Positions 46,988-54,733 of a DNA stretch of 60,000 nucleotides are shown piece after piece. Positions within the stretch are counted from its first letter, which is position 1. The number at the start of each line of letters is the position of its first letter. Location of the stretch: contig CM055108.1 of the NCBI GenBank assembly GCA_029204225.1, positions 17,239,125-17,299,124 of the forward strand, read 5' to 3'. Source of the stretch: Diphasiastrum complanatum (taxonomy: Eukaryota; Streptophyta; Lycopodiopsida; Lycopodiales; Lycopodiaceae). Both the position numbers and the translations under genes were made by a program. Below the pieces are notes generated by a model. The model worked only from the letters and a program-made list of their open reading frames with translations. It made no database searches and had not been told where the DNA came from.

Positions 46988-47003
46988 TGGCATCGTTGTC
47001 AAT
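46988..47003 (+). other. Primer-binding site-like sequence, gypsy (GypH)
   Basis: TGGCATCGTTGTCAAT shares its first 11 bases and overall layout with the GypD site at 8629 (TGGCATCGTTGCC), and it follows a CA end. Confidence 0.5.
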
Positions 47004-47879
47004 TGCCATTGTCAATCTTTTTGGTTTTTCATCTATAGAACTCGTTTTTACAAGCCCATTTTTCAGCTCTTGCTAATTAATAATTGCTTGATTCTTGTCC
47101 TACATTTCTCATTTTTCTTAGCATGCATTTTAGATTCTTGTTTGTTAGATCATGATGGCTTCAAAACATCCTTGTTGATCCTTCAGATTTGTGCGAACTG
47201 TCCCCAGACTTTCCAAAAATCCACTGTCGCACCGTTATCTCGCGTCTCTGGGCACCGCCAATCAAAATTCGAGTTTCTCGATTTTTGCATCTGCCGTTTT
47301 CTTCGATTTTTTGATTTCTTGGAGTTTTTATTGATTTTTCCATTTTCAAATTTATTCGATTTTTACCTGTTTTCCGTCCGCCATGCATCCGTCAATTGTT
47401 AAAAATCACAAAAAAAATTTCGAGAACTGCATCCGAAGAGATTTCTGATTTTTGCATTTTCAACTCTCTCTGAAATTTTTAAGTTGTTCCAAAAAAATTC
47501 TAGTCTCTCGAAATTTTTTTGAGTTGTTTAGAGATTTTTTGATTTTTTTTTTTGAAAAATTGTGTCTGATGATTGCATCTGACGAACTGCACAACAAGAC
47601 TTTCTCTGACGATTGCATCCGACGACCAGCAAAAATAAATAAAAATAAATAAAAAACAAACAAACTCTTTCAAAAACAATTTCGTCCAACAAAGACCTTC
47701 CAGTTGTATCTGATACTACCATCCACTTTTGCATCCGACGCAATTCGCATTTTTTTGAGTTTGCTCTTAGATCTGAAGCCCACGAGTTTGCATTTTTGTT
47801 TCCATCCGTCACTCCACTTGTTGTTACTGCATTCTTCTTCCACTCTGCATTACGGTTGCATCCGACCAACCACTTCCAC
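47004..47879 (+). other. GypH leader-like region with GCATCCG motifs
   Basis: After the primer site no gag is found. Instead GCATCCGACG-type words appear irregularly (for example near 47385, 47430, 47580, 47610 and 47735), leading into the ordered 68-bp array. Open frames here are short and not family-like. Confidence 0.45.
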
Positions 47880-48250
47880 TTTGCATCTGCCACTTCATCC
47901 CCTTCCGCATCTGCCAATCAATTCCATCTGACGTCACCCACTTCCACTTTGTATCCGACACTCCATCTCTTGCTGCATCCGCCAATCATTTCCATTTGAT
48001 GCCACCCACTTTCACTTTGCATCCGACACTCCATCCCTTGCTGCATCCGCCAATCATTTCCATTTGACGCCACCCACTTTCACTTTGCATCCGACACTCC
48101 ATCGCCTTCTGCATCTGCTAATCATTTCCATCTGACGCCACCCACTTCTACTTTGCATCTGATACTCCATTATCTTCTGCATCCGTTAATCATTTTCATC
48201 TAATGCCATCCACTTCCACTTTGCATTCGATGCTCCCTCTGCAATTACAT
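47880..48250 (+). repeat. 68-bp tandem repeat array
   Basis: Units begin with TTTGCATCCGACACTCCATC or variants at 47880, 47948, 48016, 48084, 48152 and 48220, exactly 68 bp apart: five full units and a part of a sixth. Within each, GCATCCGCCAATCATTTCCA and GACGCCACCCACTT are conserved. Since 68 is no multiple of three, coding use is unlikely. Confidence 0.9.
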
Positions 48251-48329
48251 CCACCAGTCCCCTTTCATTGCATCTGCCAGTTTTCATCCGCCACCTATTT
48301 TTGTATCCGCCGCTCTGATCCCCGATGAC

Positions 48330-49780
48330 ATCCAATGTTTTTTTTTTTCAAATTTGAATTCTCGAGTTTGTCACCATTCTTTTGAGCTTTCCACCATTTT
48401 TTTCGAGTTTTTCATCATATTCATCATTTTTCGAATTTGTTTTCATTTTTCGAGCTTTTCACCATTTTCAAAATTTTGAGCTTTTCAGGTTTTTCAAGAT
48501 TTCGTAGTTTTCTGATTTTTTGAGTTTTTCTCTTTTTTGAATTTTTCTCATTGCATCCGACGCCCCTCATTGCCTCCGATGACCCTCATTTTTCATTGCA
48601 TCTGACCCTTAGTTTTTCGATTTCTCTCAAGTTTTTTCGATCTCTTTCTAGTTTTTCGATCCCTATAAAGTGTTGCAGCTCTTTAACGTTTTCACGATCC
48701 TTTTTTAGTTTTTTTGGTTCCTTTCTAGATTTTTTCAATCCCTTTGAAGTTCTTTTTTTTTTTTTATCTTGTGCCATTTTTTGTCCCATTTCAAATTTTT
48801 TGATCTTTTCAAAAAATTTCACTCTTTGCAAAAAAAAAAATTCCACCCTTTCAAATTTTTGATACTTTGGAATTTTTACCCTTTGACATTTTTTGCCCCT
48901 TTTAAAAAATTTTCACTCTTTTTAATTTTCAACTCTCCGTTGTAGTTTTTTTTACCTCTCTACTTCTTCAAACCTTTGTAATTTTTTCAACCCTCCGATT
49001 TTTCAAGATTTTCTAATTTTGAATCTTTCCGATTTTCAAGTTTTTCTGACTTTCGGATTTTTCAATTTTCGACTTGTTCAGATTTTTCAAGACTTTATAA
49101 CTTTTGTATTTTTTTCAAATCTTAGTATCTTTTCGAGTTATTTGATTTTTTTCGAGTTTTTTTTATTTTTTCAAGATTTTTAGATTTTTTCAACTTTTTT
49201 CAACTTTTTGATTTTTTTTTTCAATTTTTCAAGTCTTTCGAGATTTTATATTTTTCAGGTTTTTCGACATGTCAGCCATTTCTGGATTTTTTGAATTTTA
49301 CAAGCTTTTTTGAGTTTTTGGATTTTTCAATATCTTGCATCTCACATTTTGCATCCGACACTCTGATCACTTTGCATCCGAAGTCTTTAAATTTTTTTAG
49401 TTTTTTGGTCTTCTCAAATTTTCCAACATTATCGCATTTTCCAATTTTTTGAATTTTTTCAGATTTTTTAATTTTTCGAGTTTTCTAAGTATTTAATTTT
49501 TTCGAGTTTTTCGAGTTTTAAATTTTTTAAGTTTTTCTGAGTTTTCAAATTTTTTCGAGTTCCTCTTTTATCACGTTTTTTCGAGTTTCTTTAGTTTTTC
49601 GAGTCTCTTTCAACTTTTTTGATGTTTTCGATTTTTTTTTCAGGGTTTCTGATTTTTCGATACCTTATGGTTTATTCGATACTAGACATTTTTTAGTCCC
49701 TTATCATTTTTTTCCATATTCAAGGTTTTTTCGATACGTGACTCCATGTTTTCCAGAATTCTCCAATACTGTATCGACTC
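48330..49780. repeat. Long T-rich low-complexity tract
   Basis: About 1.45 kb made of T-runs separated by CGAG, CAAG, GATC and similar words, giving many TTTTTCGA and GTTTTTC repeats. No coding content is credible, although frames open on both strands through compositional bias. Confidence 0.8.
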
Positions 49781-49799
49781 GAACAATTCGAGATTGTTT

Positions 49800-50621
49800 C
49801 AATATGTTAGATTGGTTTGTTTCTCACCTTGATCTCTCTTCTTCTTGAAACAATCACTTGCAAAATGTCCTTTTTGACTCCACATTAAAAGCATTTTAAC
49901 TTGGATCTTTCTTTCTTTTTGCCAACAAAAGTAGAAGGCTCACCTTGTTCTTGACCCTGTGACCACTTTCTTTTGCCTTTGCCCTTGAACTTGCCTTTAA
50001 TAAACATTGCGTCCTCCTCTCCAACTTGAGATGAAGAAGTAGATCCACCTCTTGATAGAAGCCTAAACTCCTCAGTCACCAAGATCTCTTGCAAATCCTC
50101 CATACTTGGCAATGTCTTTTGAATAGCAAAATTTTTCACCAAATTAGCATGATCATCCAATAAGCCATTAAGGACAACTTGAACAAGCTTCACATCCTTA
50201 ATGCTTTCACTAATGCATGCTAGTTCTCATCACTCAAAGCTTTAACTCACAAAACAAAAGCATGAACACCTTCATCGTTCTTTTGAAGACTTTGAAAAAA
50301 ATTTCTCCTTAGGGTTAGAAGCCTAGGTATAGACTTGGACTCATAAATCTTCTTCAAAGATTCCCAAGCCTCACTTGATGTTGTGCACTTACCTGAGAAG
50401 TTCATTAGTCACATTCATCTTGATCACATGTAGAGATTTCTTTGCCCTCTTGTCATACCTAAATTGATCTTGAGGTGCCAAAGGTCTCTCCACACCTACA
50501 ACAATATCCATCAAATCATTCATCTCAAGTAAAGATTCCATCCTCACGTTCTAAATAGAATAATTTGTTGAGGTAAGCCTATCATTGCCTTCCAACATGA
50601 AGCCACTTGAGATTGCCATGT
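49800..50621 (-). pseudogene. Ty1/copia gag relic
   Basis: On the minus strand the gag begins at 50621 with MAISSGFMLEGNDRL and continues through RMESLLEMNDLMDIV, shows frame damage between about 50530 and 50195, then reads LVQVVLNGLLDDHANLV and GKFKGKGKRKWSQG. It ends at a broken zinc knuckle (KCF, stop, CGVK; about 49885). It is very close to the CopC and CopG gag genes. No primer site or LTR follows on the right. Confidence 0.87.
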
Positions 50622-50693
50622 TGCAATGTGCCTAAACAAACTTTACATAAAAATGGGTATAAAAAACTCCAAAATGTGGGTAGGAGAAAAGGG

Positions 50694-50734
50694 GGGAGAG
50701 AGAGAGAGCGGGCTCGGGGGGGGGGGGGGGGGGG
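50694..50734 (+). repeat. GA repeat followed by a 19-base G run
   Basis: A GAGAGAGAGAG block is followed after a short break by 19 consecutive G (50716-50734). Such a run can form G-quadruplexes and is also a frequent assembly error site. Confidence 0.85.
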
Positions 50735-51300
50735 TGTTGTCCAATATGAGATTTGGGATGAAGCTGCATGAGTATGGGTGTTCCAGGATGATGAAAATTA
50801 GAACTCAAGGATGAGCATGGAGAGAGGCTTGTGGAGGCTTAAAGCATGCTTATCCAAAATGAGATTCGGGATGAAGCTAATGATGATGAAAATTAGACCT
50901 CAACGATGAGCGTGGTTGTTCCAGGATGAGCATGGATGTATGGATGTTGCAGGATGAGCAAGTCACAAATCCCATGTGAAGCAAAATAGCAATTCAGAGT
51001 TGATTTCTAGAAGAGTCTTTTCATGGGATGAGCATCAAGGTTCCAAGATGAGCAAGTCACATATCCCATGTGCAGCAAAATAGCAATTTGAGTTGATTTT
51101 TGGAAGAGTCTCCGTCGAGCCCATCTAGGATGAGCACTCGCCATGGCCAATGTGTGTCTGTGAGAAAAGGCCATGGCAAGTCTCGAACTTTAGTACGCCA
51201 AGGAGCACTCGACATGTGGCCATGATGAATGTGTGTGTGTGTGTGTGTGAGAAAAGGTCATGGGGAGTGTGTGTGTTAGCACGCCAAGGTTGGATACATT
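50735..51300. repeat. Degenerate duplications upstream of the FAF-family gene, with a GT microsatellite
   Basis: GATGAGCAAGTCAC...AAAATAGCAATT...GTTGATTT...GAAGAGTCT occurs twice (about 50957-51030 and 51045-51112). AATGTGTGTCTGTGAGAAAAGG...ACGCCAAGG also occurs twice (about 51149-51203 and 51228-51290). The second copy contains a GT microsatellite (51231-51249). No gene is seen. Confidence 0.7.
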
Positions 51301-51393
51301 TGAGACAGCCTTTGGATTTTGTCATACGTTTTGACGACTAAACTGCTCAACACGCCACCATCAGATACTTTTCAAACAGCATCTAGATTCGGC

Positions 51394-51399
51394 CACGTG
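51394..51399. promoter_or_regulatory. G-box (CACGTG)
   Basis: GCCACGTGC about 110 bp upstream of the TATA box. CACGTG is the core bound by plant bZIP and bHLH factors. Function is inferred from position only. Confidence 0.4.
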
Positions 51400-51503
51400 C
51401 ACCCAACGACAAATGGGGCACTGACAAGTGGCGAATGGGACAGTTGGCCGACATCCGAGAGGGCGGGCCAAAAAGGCAGGCGCGCCATTAAGAAGACAAG
51501 GAC

Positions 51504-51510
51504 TATATAA
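51504..51510 (+). promoter_or_regulatory. TATA box of the FAF-family gene
   Basis: TATATAA in the context GACTATATAAAGCG. Transcription would start about 30 bases downstream, near 51535-51545, giving a leader of nearly 1.3 kb if not spliced. It is the best core promoter before the coding region. Confidence 0.5.
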
Positions 51511-51899
51511 AGCGAAGTAGGTGGTGGAAGATCCCACTGGCAGTCACTGCTAAGCCGACCTCTCAGTTTTTTAGTGTTTTTTTTGTTCTCTGTTTCTGCG
51601 ATCCATCGTTTTTTGGTAGTTTTGTCGATCGCTGCGTTATTGTCTGCTGTGGATTTTGGTTCAATTCAGCTCAATTCCAGCGATCCGATGCTGCCCATCA
51701 GCAATTGATTGTGTCTGCACCTGCTGCTTGCTGTTGTCCCCTGTCCTGATACTGGACTGAGTGGCCTGTGGGCTGTTTCTTTTTTGGCTTTTTTCTGCAT
51801 TTTCTGTGTGGTGCAGTGGTGGTTTTGTTGATTTTGCAATGGATTGTGAGGTTGTTGGGCCGACTGCTGGTGCTGTGATTCGGCTGTTGTGTTGAATGG

Positions 51900-52140
51900 C
51901 TGTTTGTTTCATTGATCCTGCAAAACATTGCGCTGTTTTTCTCATTCATCCTGCAAAAGAATACAAATGATTGCACTGTTTTTCATTGATCCTGCAATAG
52001 ATTTTAGACGATTGCACTGGTTTTTCATTGATCCTGCAAAAGGTTGCGCTGGTTCTTTCATTGATCCTGCAAAATTGCGCTGTTTTTCATTGGTCCTACA
52101 AAAAAATGCCCTGTTTTTTCATTGATCCTGCAAAAGATTG
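51900..52140 (+). repeat. Minisatellite in the leader, seven units around TTTCATTGATCCTGCAAAA
   Basis: Seven units of 30-43 bp carry TTTTTCATTGATCCTGCAAAA followed by ATTGCGCTG or a variant. In one frame each unit reads FIDPAK. The units differ in length, so the peptide phrase changes frame between copies; this argues against a single repeat protein. Confidence 0.85.
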
Positions 52141-52429
52141 CGAGGTTCTTGTTGTTAATTGCTGTTGCTGTGACTTGGGTGCCTGGCGCATCTGTTGTGC
52201 CTGTAAAAGTCTCAACGAGATTTGCTTTCTCGATTGGATATAGGGCAAATTTTCTTTTTCCCTTGTTCCAATACATCGATAGTGGTTTTGAAGCTTCTGA
52301 TCGCAATCAGCTCTAGTGTCCATTGCCAGGAATTCGCTATTCAGCACTGCTTGTTGTCCTAAGCTGATTCCGTCTAGCCTGCTCTAGGAAAAGCAGTTTG
52401 TTGTTAAATCATATATTCTTGAAAAAATT

Positions 52430-52740
52430 ACATTTTCGGTTCTTTCTGACGCAATTGCTTTTGGGATATGATCCAGTAGAGCTTCTGCCGAAACTATTGC
52501 TCATAAAATCTTGTACTCGAGGGATATGATCCAGTTTAGCATCTGCCAAATCTATTGATCATCAAATCTGGGAAGGACTAAATCTTCCTTTCTTTCTGAG
52601 GCTACTAAGTGTGCGGATACCATCCAGTTTAACGTCTGCCACATCTGTTATTCCAAAACTCTTGAAAGCATTATATTTTCATGTCTTTCTGACGCTTCTA
52701 CATTTGGGAGATGAACCCATTTAGCATCTGCCAAACCTGT
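52430..52740 (+). repeat. Four degenerate repeats around ATGATCCAGTTTAGCATCTGCC
   Basis: Copies near 52468, 52522, 52618 and 52712 share GGGATATGATCCA, AGCATCTGCC and nearby TTTCTTTCTGACGC. Spacing varies from about 55 to 95 bp. Confidence 0.75.
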
Positions 52741-52807
52741 TTTCCGCAGCTCCTCCTTGGATCGCAATTCCTTTGCATATAATTGCGTGCTGAGACAGAA
52801 TTTGACG

Positions 52808-54733
52808 ATGAAGAGAGCTGATCCGAAGGGCTCCTGTCCCACATTAAAGGACAGACCCAAATCCAAGAGGGCAGGGGGCAAGTCTAAACCCTCCAGGGGG
52901 ACCAAGCTTTCAATTCTGAAGGGCTTGAAGGACTCTCTACAATGCTTTGCCGGCTTTTCAGATGTACGGTTGAAAGCCTTCAAGGGAAGTGAGATGCGCA
53001 AAGAAGCCTTCACCACTGACGTGAAGCCTCAACCGTGCGGTGCGATTGCGGGTGTTCATCCATCGGTGGAATGGAGAGTAGTGGAAACCAGCATGGAGGA
53101 TGGGCTGCTGGCCCGAGCTGCCGTGACTCCTCTACCTGAGTTCCCAAACTCGAATTCCATCAATCGCCCAAATGAGAGAATAAGCAAGGCAAATGAGGAA
53201 GAAAAATCAGATAAACAGCCCAATTCTGATGAAAATGAGGCCAATTTATTGGATGATCATGACTGGAATGCATTCAAAGAGGACAGTAGGATGCGAAGGC
53301 GATATGGAGGTTTCCCTCCGCCTCTGGCATCTCTATCTGGGCAAGGATCCTCACACTTGCCACATGTACAGTTGCAGCGCATCCGCAGCAATGGCCGTTT
53401 TGTTCTTCAGGAGGTGAAAACCCCCCCTCAGTCAGCCTTCCAGCCAATCAGATCACAGGGCCGATTGGTTCTGCAATTGATCCATCAAACTGGTCCGATC
53501 CTGCCAGTCAGAGATCCAAACACGGACGGACCTGATCCTTCCCCCACAGGACAGGTGGGCTCTGGAGCACCCAGTAAGCCTTTGAACTCAAATTTAAAGC
53601 AAGAATTTTCAAGCAAATTTGAGGAAGCAGCAGGAGCTGTGTCAGATTGGCAAGAAGAAACCATGCCCTCAAAGCAGAAATTTGCAATGTTTTCTGCCTC
53701 ATTGTTTTCAGTTAATGATTGGGATCAAAGGGATTCCTACCCAATGAATAGATCAAGCAGGCATTACAATGATTTGGATCAACATGTTTTACAGCCAATG
53801 AATGCATCACACAGGCATAGCAGTGATTTGGATCAAATGGGTTCACAGGTGATAAACGGATCAAACCGGCATAGCAATGATCTGGGTCATATGGGTTCAC
53901 AGCAAATGAAGCCATCACACAGACATAGCAATTATCTGGATCAAAGGGGTTCACAGCTGATAAATGCATCAAACAGGCATAGCAATTATCTGGGTCAAAA
54001 GGAATCACAACCAATGAAGCCATTACACGGGCATAGCAATGATTTTGTTCAAATGGGTTCACAGCCAATGAAGCTATCACACAGCCATAGCAATGATTTG
54101 GATCAAATGGTTTTACAGCCAATGAAGCCATCACACAGCCATAGCAATGACTTGGGTCAAAAGGATTCACAGCCAATGCATCCGTTACACAGGCATAGCA
54201 ATGAAATCGGTCAAAAGAATTCACAGCCAATGAATCCATCAAACAAGCACGAGGCACGAGAATCTATTGAGCACAAGGACATGAGATCAACTCCATTGAA
54301 GACAATAGATAGTAAGGAGACCTTGGAAGCATGCTCCGGTGTAAATGAGGGCGTCTTGCAAGGGAAATTATCAATGAATGACGAATCATGCTCATCAAGT
54401 GGCAGATTTCCTCATAGAGAAAATGAAAGAAAAATTTCACGCAGTATGCCTGTAGATTCAGTCCTTAGTAGCATTGAACCTGATCTCAAACAGGAGGCAG
54501 CATTCTCAGCTGATTCTCTCGATGATCACCTGCCAAGAAAAGCCGCTATGCAATCAGATCTGAACATTGGAGCCAAATTATATGAACAGAGTGTGGCTGT
54601 GGGGACTCGGTCATTGTTGCAATTTTCACTTCTCACGATGATCAGAGAAGTTGATTCGAGGTGCAAAGGATTTGAGAGACGTGAAGAAGACTACATCGCA
54701 GTTTGGGAAAGATATTGTGTCACGAGTTCCTAA
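52808..54733 (+). CDS. FANTASTIC FOUR (FAF) domain protein with ten 18-residue repeats
   Basis: A 641-residue protein. The frame is open from TTG 52757, but the first ATG is 52808 (A at -3), so I start there. A basic, NLS-like stretch lies at residues 14-28 (KDRPKSKRAGGKSK). The FAF domain is at about 166-226: YGGFPPPLASLSG, then RSNGRFVLQEV, then RSQGRLVLQLI, the family's FPPP-LSSL and two R-x-x-GR-L blocks. Residues 304-483 are ten tandem 18-residue repeats (consensus near DLDQMGSQPMKPSHRHSN). The C-terminus ends MIREVDSRCKGF...ERYCVTSS. FAF proteins of Arabidopsis influence shoot meristem size; a nuclear or cytosolic regulatory role is inferred. The protein is longer than the Arabidopsis FAFs. 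No intron is needed. It is the only intact host gene in the window, with different codon style from its transposon neighbours. Confidence 0.85.
   Translation: MKRADPKGSCPTLKDRPKSKRAGGKSKPSRGTKLSILKGLKDSLQCFAGFSDVRLKAFKGSEMRKEAFTTDVKPQPCGAIAGVHPSVEWRVVETSMEDGLLARAAVTPLPEFPNSNSINRPNERISKANEEEKSDKQPNSDENEANLLDDHDWNAFKEDSRMRRRYGGFPPPLASLSGQGSSHLPHVQLQRIRSNGRFVLQEVKTPPQSAFQPIRSQGRLVLQLIHQTGPILPVRDPNTDGPDPSPTGQVGSGAPSKPLNSNLKQEFSSKFEEAAGAVSDWQEETMPSKQKFAMFSASLFSVNDWDQRDSYPMNRSSRHYNDLDQHVLQPMNASHRHSSDLDQMGSQVINGSNRHSNDLGHMGSQQMKPSHRHSNYLDQRGSQLINASNRHSNYLGQKESQPMKPLHGHSNDFVQMGSQPMKLSHSHSNDLDQMVLQPMKPSHSHSNDLGQKDSQPMHPLHRHSNEIGQKNSQPMNPSNKHEARESIEHKDMRSTPLKTIDSKETLEACSGVNEGVLQGKLSMNDESCSSSGRFPHRENERKISRSMPVDSVLSSIEPDLKQEAAFSADSLDDHLPRKAAMQSDLNIGAKLYEQSVAVGTRSLLQFSLLTMIREVDSRCKGFERREEDYIAVWERYCVTSS
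53717..54256 (+). repeat. Ten in-frame 54-bp tandem repeats inside the FAF-family gene
   Basis: Exactly 540 bp: ten copies of a 54-bp unit with no length change, e.g. GATTTGGATCAAATGGGTTCACAGC and then CAATGAAGCCATCACACAG and AGCAAT (each given in part). Positions 3-5 (DQ-like), 8-9 (SQ), 11 (M/I) and HSN at the end are the most constant. The exact phase means selection or recent expansion keeps the frame. The long opposite-strand frame here is a by-product of the same periodicity. Confidence 0.93.

Larger units (their letters stand above)
51540..52807 (+). other. Inferred 5' leader of the FAF-family gene, with repeats and uORFs
   Basis: The stretch between the TATA box and the ATG has no long gene. 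It holds two sets of degenerate repeats (51900-52140 and 52440-52740) and several upstream ATGs. Examples: a 6-codon uORF at 51687, an 18-codon one at 51839, a 24-codon one at 51896-51970 and a 23-codon one at 52711-52782, which ends 25 bases before the main ATG. An intron in the leader is possible (for instance an acceptor near the GGTGCAG at about 51820) but not shown. Confidence 0.5.

Noticed and set aside
47880-48250. CRISPR-like array
   Set aside because: Units are contiguous 68-bp tandem repeats without unique spacers, in a plant retroelement context.
48551-48862. Frames of about 100 codons in the T-rich tract (both strands)
   Set aside because: Phe/Ser-rich or Lys-rich text produced by base composition.
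51928-52125. 65-codon frame with repeated FIDPAK as a repeat protein gene
   Set aside because: Units vary in length and the phrase shifts frame between copies. It fits an untranslated minisatellite or small uORFs better.
52757-52807. Longer N-terminus of the FAF-family protein beginning at 52757
   Set aside because: The first codon there is TTG (Leu), not ATG. The first ATG in frame is 52808, with a good -3 A.
53712-54257. 181-codon minus-strand frame with periodic NPFDPNHCYACV-like text
   Set aside because: It lies wholly opposite the ten 54-bp repeats of the FAF-family gene; a 54-bp unit keeps all frames periodic. No start context or homology.
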